Origin: Enterobacteriaceae bacterium UBA7338
GTDB lineage: Bacteria > Pseudomonadota > Gammaproteobacteria > Enterobacterales > Enterobacteriaceae
DNA length: 64,000 bases
NCBI GenBank assembly: GCA_002480085.1
Contig: DKPJ01000012.1
Span: 1-64,000 of the forward strand
Direction: 5' to 3'
Every line of letters starts with the position of its first letter. Within the stretch, counting starts at the first letter, position 1. The notes under the pieces are model-generated. The model was not told the DNA's origin. It was given only the letters and a program-made list of their open reading frames with translations, and searched no databases. Positions 26,849 to 35,460 of the stretch are shown here, piece by piece. A program made the translations under genes and the position numbers.

Positions 26849-26877
26849 GTAAAAAAGCCGTGTCAAACCACGGCTTA
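26849..26877 (-). terminator. intrinsic terminator between dxr and uppS
   Basis: On the minus strand AAGCCGTG (26869-26876), loop gtttga, CACGGCTT (26855-26862), then a run of six T (26851-26856). A classic rho-independent terminator, 62 bp before the uppS ATG. It separates the rpsB-dxr block from the uppS-accA block, so uppS needs readthrough or a promoter in 26790-26850. Confidence 0.85.
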
Positions 26878-26975
26878 CCTGACCGCTCCGGCCCTGAGAC
26901 CAGCGATCGGGTGGCGCAGACTATATCACTGAAGCCGAACGCTAACAAATATCACGGCCATTCACGGCTGCAATA

Positions 26976-28175
26976 TCACCGGCTTGCGAGATGGCTCACC
27001 TGTTTCTGTGCCGTCTCACGGGCCAGCGCATCCACAGCCAGAACATCATCGATGCTCTGCGGTTCGCGCAGATCCATACGTTCAAGTACGGATAGATTAA
27101 GGGCTGCGATATCGGTAAAGCGAATGCGCGAATCCAGGAATGCGGCCACCGTCACCTCATTTGCAGCATTAAGCGCCGTTGTCGCCGCCTGTCCCTGTTC
27201 AAACGCCTCCATGGCCAGCTTCAGGCAGGGATAGCGATCGTAATCCGGGGCCGCAAAGCTCAACGTGCTGAGCGAGCAAAAATCGAGGGCCTTCACCCCG
27301 GAGCTGACGCGATCCGGCCAGGCCATCGTGTGGGCGATAGGCGTGCGCATATCCGGCTCACCCAGCTGCGCTAACACGCTGCCATCCTGATAGCGCACCA
27401 TGGAGTGGATCACCGACTGCGGGTGGATCAGCACTTCCATCTGGCGGGCAGAGGCGTTAAACAGCCAGCGCGCTTCAATATATTCCAGACCTTTGTTCAT
27501 CATGGTGGCGGAATCAACGGAAATTTTACGTCCCATTGACCAGTTCGGATGGCGGCAGGCCTGATCCGGCGTCATTGCAGCCAGTTCAGACAGCGGCGTC
27601 TCACGAAAGGGACCACCAGACCCGGTAAGCAGAATGGATGCTACGCCATTTTGCTCGAGGTCAGCGTACCCCAGGTTGCGCTGGAAGGGTTGCGGTAAAC
27701 TCTGAAAAATGGCGTTGTGCTCGCTATCCACCGGCAGAAGCTGCGCCCCACTCTCTTTCACCGCCTCCATAAACAGGCGACCGCAGGTGACCAGCGACTC
27801 CTTATTGGCCAGCAGCACGCGTTTTCCGGCGCGGATCGCTGCCAGGGTTGGCAGCAGGCCCGCCGCCCCGACGATGGCGGCCATCACCTGATCGACCTCG
27901 TCCAGCGCGGCCATATCACAAGCGGCCTGCTGGCCGCTCAGCACCTCGGTTCGGCTGCCGTGCTGGGTCAATATCGCGTTGAGTTCGCGAGCGCAGTCGG
28001 CGTCGTCCATCACCGCATAGCGCGGCGTGAACTCCAGGCACTGCTCCGCCATACGGGTTACGTTTTTACCGGCAACCAGCGCCGTAACGGCAAAGCGATC
28101 GCGATTGTGGCGAACCACATCGAGGGTACTGCAACCGATGGAGCCGGTTGAGCCAAGGAGGGTGAGCTGCTTCAT
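26976..28175 (-). CDS. dxr: 1-deoxy-D-xylulose 5-phosphate reductoisomerase
   Basis: First committed enzyme of the MEP isoprenoid pathway (target of fosmidomycin). NADPH-binding GSTGSIG is near the N-terminus (residues 8-14). The metal ligands and flexible active-site loop are in PVDSEHNAIFQ and HPNWSMGRKISVDSATMMNKGLE. The start at ATG 28175 gives 399 aa (398 in E. coli); an ATG at 28220 would add 15 unrelated residues. Its product feeds UppS, encoded downstream. Confidence 0.97.
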   Translation of the reverse strand: MKQLTLLGSTGSIGCSTLDVVRHNRDRFAVTALVAGKNVTRMAEQCLEFTPRYAVMDDADCARELNAILTQHGSRTEVLSGQQAACDMAALDEVDQVMAAIVGAAGLLPTLAAIRAGKRVLLANKESLVTCGRLFMEAVKESGAQLLPVDSEHNAIFQSLPQPFQRNLGYADLEQNGVASILLTGSGGPFRETPLSELAAMTPDQACRHPNWSMGRKISVDSATMMNKGLEYIEARWLFNASARQMEVLIHPQSVIHSMVRYQDGSVLAQLGEPDMRTPIAHTMAWPDRVSSGVKALDFCSLSTLSFAAPDYDRYPCLKLAMEAFEQGQAATTALNAANEVTVAAFLDSRIRFTDIAALNLSVLERMDLREPQSIDDVLAVDALARETAQKQVSHLASR

Positions 28176-28217
28176 GAGAGAGAGGTGTCCAAAGGTGGCT
28201 GGAGAAGAGCAACATAG

Positions 28218-28267
28218 CAAAACGCCGCCAGCAAAAACCCGGTAGGGCTTCTCTGAACGGCGTTTTG
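28218..28267 (-). terminator. long-loop inverted repeat between frr and dxr
   Basis: CAAAACGCCG (28218-28227) and CGGCGTTTTG (28258-28267) form a 10-bp stem around 30 nt. On the minus strand the distal arm ends in GTTTTG. It could attenuate transcription from frr into dxr. The large loop makes it a weak candidate. Confidence 0.35.
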
Positions 28268-28286
28268 TTTCATCACGTGCGCAGGA

Positions 28287-28844
28287 TCAGAACTGCATCA
28301 GTTCCGCTTCTTTTTCCGCCAGCGCCGCATCCACTTTCTTAATGGCGGCGTCGGTCAGCTTCTGCACATCATCCTGGGAACGACGATCTTCATCTTCGCT
28401 GATCGCTTTGTCCTTCAGCAGCGCTTTCACCTTGTCGTTGGCATCACGGCGTACGTTACGTACCGCCACGCGCGCGCCTTCGGCTTCGCCACGCACCACT
28501 TTGATCAGGTCTTTACGACGCTCTTCGGTCAGCGGCGGCAGCGGAACGCGGATGTCGGTGCCGGCAGAGCTTGGGTTCAGACCGAGGTCGGACGCCATGA
28601 TGGCTTTCTCAACCGCCGGGCTGAGGGAGCGATCGAACACGTTGATTTTCAGCGTGCGGGAGTCTTCAACGGTGACGTTAGCCAGCTGGCGCAGCGGCGT
28701 CGGGGTACCGTAGTACTCGACGACGATGCCGTCCAGCAGGCTTGGGGAAGCGCGACCGGTGCGCACTTTGCTGATTTGGGTTTTGAATGCTTCAACGCAC
28801 TTTTCCATGCGGACTTCGGCATCTTTTCTGATATCGTTAATCAC
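28287..28844 (-). CDS. frr: ribosome recycling factor
   Basis: Splits post-termination ribosomes together with EF-G. 185 aa, equal to E. coli RRF: a three-helix bundle (1-30 and about 105-185) with an inserted beta/alpha domain (about 31-104), ending KEAELMQF-like. The start codon is GTG 28844 (MINDIRKDAE). The leader contains several small hairpins, described separately. Downstream of pyrH by 162 bp. Confidence 0.98.
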   Translation of the reverse strand: MINDIRKDAEVRMEKCVEAFKTQISKVRTGRASPSLLDGIVVEYYGTPTPLRQLANVTVEDSRTLKINVFDRSLSPAVEKAIMASDLGLNPSSAGTDIRVPLPPLTEERRKDLIKVVRGEAEGARVAVRNVRRDANDKVKALLKDKAISEDEDRRSQDDVQKLTDAAIKKVDAALAEKEAELMQF

Positions 28845-28864
28845 GTTACGAATCCTTGAAAACT

Positions 28865-28947
28865 GGTCTCAGGCAGACCATACGCCAGCACGCCTGAAGG
28901 TGTGCTAAGTATAGCCCCGTTTAATCTCTGACACCGTAAAAGGTGTC
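28865..28947 (-). other. structured frr leader with three small stem-loops
   Basis: Reading the minus strand toward frr: GACACC/GGTGTC (28930-28947, 6-bp stem, 6-nt loop), an imperfect AGCACACC..GGCGTGCT stem (about 28888-28907), and GGTCT/AGACC (28865-28879, 5-bp stem). A -10-like TATACT lies between the first two, at about 28909-28914, suggesting a promoter whose transcript starts with the second hairpin. Function unknown. Confidence 0.4.
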
Positions 28948-29006
28948 TGATAAGAACCGCTTTACTGTTAAGGCGGAATCTTACCTCTATTTGTTGACGA
29001 CGGAAA

Positions 29007-29732
<726 letters not shown>

Positions 29733-29811
29733 GATTCTTTCCTGAGACGTTCAACGATTGAGAGGGGGTTAATTCCGGATACAACGTATGTAGTATACAG
29801 CTTACGCTGGA

Positions 29812-29844
29812 TACAAAAAGAAGCCGCCCTCAGGCGGCTTCTTT
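29812..29844 (-). terminator. intrinsic terminator after tsf
   Basis: On the minus strand GAAGCCGCC (29833-29841 read in reverse), loop tgag, GGCGGCTTC (29820-29828), then TTTTT. A 9-bp stem, extended by A-T pairs, directly after the tsf stop at 29853. Ends the rpsB-tsf unit. Confidence 0.9.
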
Positions 29845-29852
29845 CAGACCAC

Positions 29853-30704
29853 TTAAGACTGCTTGGACATAGCAGCAACTTCTGCTGCGAAGTCAGTCTC
29901 AACTTTCTCGATGCCTTCACCCACTTCGAAACGGATGAAGTTAGTGACGTCAGCGTTGTGCTCTTTCAGCAGCTGAGCAACGGTTTTGCTCGGGTCCATC
30001 ACGAACGGCTGGCCGGTCAGAGAGACTTCGCCGGTGAATTTCTTCATGCGGCCTTCAACCATCTTCTCTGCGATCTCTTTCGGCTTACCGGACTGCATGG
30101 CGATGTCCAGCTGAACCTGGTACTCTTTCTCTACCACTTCAGCAGAGACGTCTTCCGGCTTAACGAACTCAGGCTTGCTTGCAGCAACGTGCATTGCCAG
30201 CTGTTTCACCAGCTCTTCGTCAGCGCCGGTGGCCGCGATCAGAACGCCGATGCGCGCGCCGTGCAGGTAGGAGCCCAGCACGTCGCCTTCGAGGGTTGCA
30301 ACGCGGCGAATGTTGATGTTCTCACCAATTTTCGCCACCAGCGCAACGCGCTCTTCTTCGAACTGTGCTTTCAGCACTTCAACGTCGGTAACTTTGCCAG
30401 CAGTTGCTGCATCCAGAACCTTGTTAGCGAACGCCTGGAAACCAGCGTCTTTAGCAACGAAGTCGGTCTGGCAGTTAACTTCCAGAATCACGCCGTAGTT
30501 GCCGTCGATCTTGGTGATGATCACGCCGTCAGCAGCCACGTTGCCTGCTTTTTTCGCCGCTTTGATCGCACCAGACTTACGCATGTTCTCGATTGCCAGC
30601 TCGATGTCGCCGTTCGCTTCGGTCAGCGCCTTTTTGCAATCCATCATGCCAGCGCCAGTACGCTCGCGCAGCTCTTTTACCAGGGATGCGGTAATTTCAG
30701 CCAT
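29853..30704 (-). CDS. tsf: elongation factor Ts
   Basis: Nucleotide exchange factor for EF-Tu. The N-terminal UBA-like domain (1-55) has LRERTGAGMMDCKKAL, and the core carries TDFVAKD (about residues 80-86), which intrudes at the EF-Tu Mg site. 283 aa, equal to E. coli. Follows rpsB after 137 bp that include an attenuator hairpin. Confidence 0.98.
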   Translation of the reverse strand: MAEITASLVKELRERTGAGMMDCKKALTEANGDIELAIENMRKSGAIKAAKKAGNVAADGVIITKIDGNYGVILEVNCQTDFVAKDAGFQAFANKVLDAATAGKVTDVEVLKAQFEEERVALVAKIGENINIRRVATLEGDVLGSYLHGARIGVLIAATGADEELVKQLAMHVAASKPEFVKPEDVSAEVVEKEYQVQLDIAMQSGKPKEIAEKMVEGRMKKFTGEVSLTGQPFVMDPSKTVAQLLKEHNADVTNFIRFEVGEGIEKVETDFAAEVAAMSKQS

Positions 30705-30761
30705 TCTAAAATCCTCGGAAGATTTGACCTGCCTGGTTGTGAAACCAAACAGCCTTAAAAG

Positions 30762-30790
30762 TGAAAAAGGGGGCCATAAACAGGCCCCCT
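30762..30790 (-). terminator. attenuator between rpsB and tsf
   Basis: Minus strand AGGGGGCC (30783-30790), loop tgtttat, GGCCCCCT (30768-30775), then TTTTT (30764-30768). A strong 8-bp stem with U-tract inside the rpsB-tsf operon. Partial termination here would lower tsf relative to rpsB. Confidence 0.85.
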
Positions 30791-30841
30791 AACCAAACTC
30801 GGTACTACCTGCTCAATAAGGGGCTCAGAGAGCGTGCCTTA

Positions 30842-31567
30842 TTATTCAGCTTCTACGAAGCTCTCTTCCGCCTGGGAAGCCAGATCCTGAGAACGGCCTT
30901 CACGAACGGTAGCAGCAACAGCGCTCAGGTACAGGCTAACTGCACGGATTGCGTCGTCGTTACCCGGGATAACGAAGTCAACGCCGTCCGGATCGGAGTT
31001 GGTATCAACGATAGCAAATACCGGGATACCCAGGTTGTTTGCTTCTTTGATTGCGATGTGCTCGTGGTCAGCGTCGATAACAAACAGTGCGTCCGGCAGG
31101 CCGCCCATGTCTTTGATACCGCCCAGGCTGTTTTCCAGCTTCTCCAGCTCACGGGTGCGCATCAGCGCTTCTTTCTTGGTCAGCTTGTCGAAGGTACCGT
31201 CCTGAGACTGAGTTTCCAGGTCTTTCAGACGTTTGATAGACTGACGAACGGTTTTCCAGTTAGTCAGCATACCGCCCAGCCAGCGATGGTTCACGAAGAA
31301 CTGATCGCAGCTGTTAGCCGCTTCTTTCACCGCTTCGCTCGCAGCGCGCTTGGTACCAACAAACAGGATCTTACCTTTACGGGAAGAGATCTTGCTCAGC
31401 TCAGCCAGAGCTTCGTTGAACATTGGTACAGTTTTCTCAAGGTTGATGATGTGAACTTTGTTACGTGCACCGAAGATGAACGGCTTCATTTTCGGGTTCC
31501 AGTAACGGGTCTGGTGACCGAAGTGAACACCAGCCTTGAGCATGTCGCGCATGGAAACAGTTGCCAT
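30842..31567 (-). CDS. rpsB: 30S ribosomal protein S2
   Basis: Small-subunit protein that binds late, at the head-body junction near S1. From ATG 31567 the protein is 241 aa, equal to E. coli S2, with the coiled-coil protrusion (about 110-160) and acidic C-terminal AEESFVEAE. The open frame continues 62 codons upstream, but that stretch is the untranslated leader. AGAGGTTTTAATC precedes the ATG. Expression is known to be autoregulated through the leader. Confidence 0.99.
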   Translation of the reverse strand: MATVSMRDMLKAGVHFGHQTRYWNPKMKPFIFGARNKVHIINLEKTVPMFNEALAELSKISSRKGKILFVGTKRAASEAVKEAANSCDQFFVNHRWLGGMLTNWKTVRQSIKRLKDLETQSQDGTFDKLTKKEALMRTRELEKLENSLGGIKDMGGLPDALFVIDADHEHIAIKEANNLGIPVFAIVDTNSDPDGVDFVIPGNDDAIRAVSLYLSAVAATVREGRSQDLASQAEESFVEAE

Positions 31568-31715
31568 GATTAAAACCTCTATATAAAAGTTGGGGTTATG
31601 CCTCCACGTATCCCATATCACCGACCCCAAAGGGCACCCCGGAATATGTGCCGATACGTGTGTGTTATTACACAAAGTGAGATTTGTGGCTCCCGCTCCA
31701 GATGGAACGGAAGTC
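31568..31715 (-). ncRNA. rpsB leader (S2 autoregulatory element; tff/t44 RNA region)
   Basis: The roughly 150-nt segment between the rpsB promoter and ATG corresponds to the conserved gammaproteobacterial rpsB 5' UTR that S2 binds to repress rpsB-tsf translation. In E. coli the same interval is annotated as the tff (t44) RNA. Visible structure includes GGGGTGCCC/TTTGGGGTC-type paired segments around 31620-31645 and an A/U-rich ribosome-binding region. Identification rests on position and recall of the E. coli leader. The exact 5' end is estimated from the -10 hexamer. Confidence 0.7.
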
Positions 31716-31723
31716 CGGCGCGC

Positions 31724-31753
31724 TTTATACCATAAAAACGGCGCAGACTCCAA
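31724..31753 (-). promoter_or_regulatory. rpsB-tsf promoter
   Basis: Minus strand TTGGAG (31748-31753), an 18-bp spacer and TATAAA (31724-31729), preceded by a TATGG extension and followed by the GC-rich GCGCGCC discriminator typical of stringently controlled promoters. Confidence 0.65.
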
Positions 31754-31837
31754 TAGTTGTTAGTGCAGCGTGCTGCCCGCAATTCTCAATTTGGCAGGTT
31801 ATGTCTCGGACTGGTAACATTGACAGCACTTACACAA

Positions 31838-31873
31838 TTATTGTCGATGACGTTTATTGTCAATGACATCGAC
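31838..31873 (+). repeat. tandem 14-bp direct repeat upstream of map
   Basis: TTATTGTCGATGAC (31838-31851) and TTATTGTCAATGAC (31854-31867) differ by one base and repeat with a 16-bp period. The first copy's GTCGATG also pairs with CATCGAC (31867-31873). A -35-like TTGACA lies just before (31820-31825). It ends 17 bp before the map ATG, so it may be in the promoter or transcript leader. Confidence 0.55.
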
Positions 31874-31890
31874 GCTGATGGACAGAATTT

Positions 31891-32685
31891 ATGGCTATTC
31901 CAATCAAGACCCCGGAAGATATCGAAAAAATGCGCGTAGCGGGCCGCCTCGCCGCAGAAGTGCTGGAGATGATCGAAGCGCACATTAAACCGGGCGTAAG
32001 CACCGGCGAACTGGACCGCCTCTGCAACGACCATATCGTTAACGAGCAGCACGCGGTCTCTGCCAGTCTCGGCTATCACGGCTTCCCGAAATCCGTCTGC
32101 ATCTCTATCAACGAGGTGGTGTGCCACGGTATCCCGGACGACGAGAAACGTCTGAAAGATGGCGACATCGTTAACATCGACGTCACCGTGATCAAAGATG
32201 GCTTCCACGGCGATACCTCGAAAATGTTTATCGTTGGCAAGCCGACTATTCTGGGCGAGCGTCTCTGCCGTGTGACCCAGGAGAGCCTCTACCTGGCGCT
32301 GAAGATGGTGAAGCCGGGCATCCGCCTGCGCACCCTCGGCGCGGCGATCCAGAAGTTTGTCGAAGCGGAAGGCTTCTCCGTGGTGCGCGAGTACTGCGGG
32401 CACGGCATCGGTCGTGGCTTCCACGAAGAGCCGCAGGTGCTGCACTATGATGCCGACGACGGCGGCGTGGTGCTGCAGGCCGGTATGGCCTTCACCATCG
32501 AGCCGATGGTCAACGCAGGCGACTACCGCATCCGCACCATGAAAGATGGCTGGACGGTAAAAACCAAAGACCGGAGCTTGTCGGCGCAGTATGAGCATAC
32601 TATTGTGGTGACAGACAACGGCTGCGAAATTATGACGCTGCGTAAGGATGACACCATCCCGGCGATACTCTCGCACAACGAATGA
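31891..32685 (+). CDS. map: methionine aminopeptidase type I
   Basis: Removes the initiator methionine from nascent proteins at the ribosome exit. Pita-bread fold with all five metal ligands in their family contexts: VNIDVTVIKDGFHGDTS (two Asp), CGHGIGRGFHEEP (His), TIEPM (Glu) and YEHTIVV (Glu). 264 aa, equal to E. coli. Divergent from rpsB, and followed by its own terminator. Confidence 0.98.
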   Translation: MAIPIKTPEDIEKMRVAGRLAAEVLEMIEAHIKPGVSTGELDRLCNDHIVNEQHAVSASLGYHGFPKSVCISINEVVCHGIPDDEKRLKDGDIVNIDVTVIKDGFHGDTSKMFIVGKPTILGERLCRVTQESLYLALKMVKPGIRLRTLGAAIQKFVEAEGFSVVREYCGHGIGRGFHEEPQVLHYDADDGGVVLQAGMAFTIEPMVNAGDYRIRTMKDGWTVKTKDRSLSAQYEHTIVVTDNGCEIMTLRKDDTIPAILSHNE

Positions 32686-32690
32686 TAAGA

Positions 32691-32714
32691 AGCCGGCGAT
32701 TGCCGGCTTTTTTT
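32691..32714 (+). terminator. intrinsic terminator after map
   Basis: AGCCGGC (32691-32697), loop gatt, GCCGGCT (32702-32708), then a run of T to 32713. Lies 6 bp after the map stop. Confidence 0.9.
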
Positions 32715-32757
32715 ATGGCGATAGCTTTTACTTATAACGGGGGCAGCGCAACGCGAT

Positions 32758-35430
32758 ATGAGCCACACTCTTTCAGAACAGTTTAGCCACACGGCGCCCT
32801 CTCTCCCCGGCCAGCCCGCTAACCCCTCCTCCTGGCCGCGGAGCAGCCTCAACTGCGCGGATATCAAGGCGCATATCGACACCTTCCAGCAGTGGCTGGG
32901 CCACGTCTTTGACCAGGGCCTCTCCGCCGAGCAGCTGATTGAGGCGCGGACCGAATTTATCGATCAGCTCCTGCAGCGCCTGTGGGTGGAGTATGGCTTT
33001 GCCGAGTACGGCGACGCGGCGCTGGTGGCGGTGGGCGGCTACGGTCGCGGCGAGCTGCACCCGCTCTCGGACGTTGACCTGCTTATCCTCAGCCGTAAAA
33101 AGCTCCCCGATGAGCAGGCGCAGAAGATCGGCGAGCTGCTGACCCTGCTGTGGGACGTGAAGTTGGAGGTGGGCCACAGCGTGCGTACCCTTGAGGAGTG
33201 CCTGCTGGAGGGGCTTGCCGATCTCACCGTGGCCACCAACCTGATTGAGTCCCGCCTGCTGATCGGCGACGTCGCCCTCTTCCTTGAGCTACAGAAGCAC
33301 ATCTTTAGCGACGGCTTCTGGCCCTCGGAGACCTTCTTTGCCGCCAAGGTGGCCGAGCAGAACGAGCGCCACCAGCGCTACCACGGCACCAGCTATAACC
33401 TCGAGCCGGATATCAAGAGCAGCCCCGGCGGCCTGCGGGATATCCACACCCTTCAGTGGGTGGCGCGCCGCCACTTTGGGGCCACCTCCTTGAGCGAGAT
33501 GGTGGGCTTCGGCTTCCTGACCCAGGCCGAGCGTAACGAGCTTAACGAGTGCCTGCACCTGCTGTGGCGCATCCGCTTTGCCCTGCATCTGGAGATCAGC
33601 CGCTACGACAACCGTCTGCTGTTTGACCGCCAGCTCAGCGTCGCCCAGCGGCTCAACTACGTTGGCGAAGGCAACGAGCCGGTTGAGCAGATGATGAAGG
33701 ATTTCTATCGCGTCACCCGCCGCGTCTCCGAGCTGAACCAGATGCTGCTCCAGCTTTTTGATGAGGCGATCCTGGCCCTGACCACCGACGAGAAGCCCCG
33801 CCCCATCGACGATGAGTTCCAGCTGCGCGGGACGCTGATCGATCTGCGCGACGAGACGCTGTTTATCCGCGAGCCGCAGGCGATCCTGCGTATGTTCTAT
33901 ATGATGGTGCGCAACAGCAGCATCACCGGCATCTACTCCACAACCCTGCGCCACCTGCGCCACGCCCGCCGCCATCTGACCCAGCCGCTGTGCTACATCC
34001 CCGAGGCGCGGACGCTGTTCCTCAGCATGCTGCGCCACCCCGGTGCGGTAAGCCGGGGCCTGCTGCCGATGCACCGGCACAGCGTGCTGTGGGCCTATAT
34101 GCCCCAGTGGTCGCACATCGTCGGCCAGATGCAGTTTGACCTCTTCCACGCCTATACCGTAGATGAGCACACTATCCGTGTGCTGCTGAAGCTGGAGAGC
34201 TTTGCCCTTGAGGAGACGCGGCAGAAGCATCCCCTCTGCGTCGATCTCTGGCCGCGCCTGAGCCATCCCGAGCTGATTTTGATTGCCGCCCTGTTCCACG
34301 ATATCGCCAAGGGACGCGGGGGCGATCACTCGGTGCTCGGCGCGCAGGACGTGCTGAAGTTTGCTGAGCTGCACGGTCTCAACTCCCGCGAGACGCAGCT
34401 GGTGGCCTGGCTGGTGCGTCAGCATCTGCTGATGTCCGTTACCGCCCAGCGTCGCGATATTCAGGATCCCGAGGTGATTAAGCAGTTTGCCGAAGAGGTG
34501 CAGACCGAAAATCGCCTGCGCTTCCTGGTCTGCCTGACGGTGGCGGATATCTGCGCCACCAACGAAACCCTGTGGAACAGCTGGAAACAGAGCCTGCTGC
34601 GCGAGCTGTACTTTGCCACTGAAAAACAGCTGCGTCGGGGAGTGCAGAGCACGCCGGATATGCGCGAGCGCGTGCGTCATCATCAGATCCAGGCGCTGGC
34701 CCTGCTGCGGATGGACAACATCAACGAAGAGGCGCTGCACCATATCTGGGCGCGCTGCCGGGCGAACTACTTTGTTCGCCACAGCCCAAACCAGCTGGCC
34801 TGGCACGCCCGGCATCTGCTGCGGCACGATCTCAGCCAGCCGATGATCCTGCTCAGCCCGCAGGCGACGCGCGGCGGAACGGAGATCTTTATCTGGAGTC
34901 CGGACCGCCCCTACCTCTTCGCCGCCGTCTGCGCCGAGCTGGACCGCCGTAACCTGAGCGTCCACGACGCGCAGATCTTTACCACCCGCGACGGCATGGC
35001 GATGGATACCTTTATCGTGCTGGAGCCGGACGGCAGCCCGCTCTCGCCGGATCGCCACCAGGCGATCCAGCAGGGGCTGATCCAGGCCATCACCCAGCGC
35101 AGCTGGCAGCCGCCGCAGCCGCGCCGCCAGCCGCCGAGGCTGCGCCACTTTACCGTCGATACCGAGGTCAACTTCCTGCCGACCCACACCGACAGAAAGA
35201 GCTTTCTCGAGCTTATCGCCCTCGATCAGCCTGGCCTGCTCGCCCGCGTCGGCCAGGTGTTCGCGGATCTGGGGATTTCGCTCCACGGGGCGAGAATTTC
35301 GACAATTGGTGAGCGAGTAGAAGATTTATTTATAATCGCTACCGCCGACCGGCGTGGTCTTAATAATGTGCTGCAGAAGGAAGTGCAACAACGGTTGACA
35401 GAGGCCCTCAATCCAAACGATAAAGGGTAG
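32758..35430 (+). CDS. glnD: PII uridylyltransferase / uridylyl-removing enzyme
   Basis: Bifunctional nitrogen sensor: uridylylates PII (GlnB/GlnK) at low glutamine and removes UMP at high glutamine. The nucleotidyltransferase domain has GGYGRGELHPLSDVDLL (about 112-128), the HD hydrolase domain has ALFHDIAKGRGGDHS (about 515-530), and two C-terminal ACT domains (about 710-790 and 815-890) bind glutamine. 890 aa, equal to E. coli. The Shine-Dalgarno is poor (GGGGGCAG lies some 15 bp upstream), in keeping with low expression. Confidence 0.98.
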   Translation: MSHTLSEQFSHTAPSLPGQPANPSSWPRSSLNCADIKAHIDTFQQWLGHVFDQGLSAEQLIEARTEFIDQLLQRLWVEYGFAEYGDAALVAVGGYGRGELHPLSDVDLLILSRKKLPDEQAQKIGELLTLLWDVKLEVGHSVRTLEECLLEGLADLTVATNLIESRLLIGDVALFLELQKHIFSDGFWPSETFFAAKVAEQNERHQRYHGTSYNLEPDIKSSPGGLRDIHTLQWVARRHFGATSLSEMVGFGFLTQAERNELNECLHLLWRIRFALHLEISRYDNRLLFDRQLSVAQRLNYVGEGNEPVEQMMKDFYRVTRRVSELNQMLLQLFDEAILALTTDEKPRPIDDEFQLRGTLIDLRDETLFIREPQAILRMFYMMVRNSSITGIYSTTLRHLRHARRHLTQPLCYIPEARTLFLSMLRHPGAVSRGLLPMHRHSVLWAYMPQWSHIVGQMQFDLFHAYTVDEHTIRVLLKLESFALEETRQKHPLCVDLWPRLSHPELILIAALFHDIAKGRGGDHSVLGAQDVLKFAELHGLNSRETQLVAWLVRQHLLMSVTAQRRDIQDPEVIKQFAEEVQTENRLRFLVCLTVADICATNETLWNSWKQSLLRELYFATEKQLRRGVQSTPDMRERVRHHQIQALALLRMDNINEEALHHIWARCRANYFVRHSPNQLAWHARHLLRHDLSQPMILLSPQATRGGTEIFIWSPDRPYLFAAVCAELDRRNLSVHDAQIFTTRDGMAMDTFIVLEPDGSPLSPDRHQAIQQGLIQAITQRSWQPPQPRRQPPRLRHFTVDTEVNFLPTHTDRKSFLELIALDQPGLLARVGQVFADLGISLHGARISTIGERVEDLFIIATADRRGLNNVLQKEVQQRLTEALNPNDKG

Positions 35431-35460
35431 TGTGTTTATTTATATGGAAAGAGTTTAACA

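Noticed and set aside
33289..35286. 665-codon minus-strand open frame antisense to glnD
   Set aside because: Same GC-bias shadow; repetitive Ala/Gln/His/Leu composition, no start context and no family resemblance.
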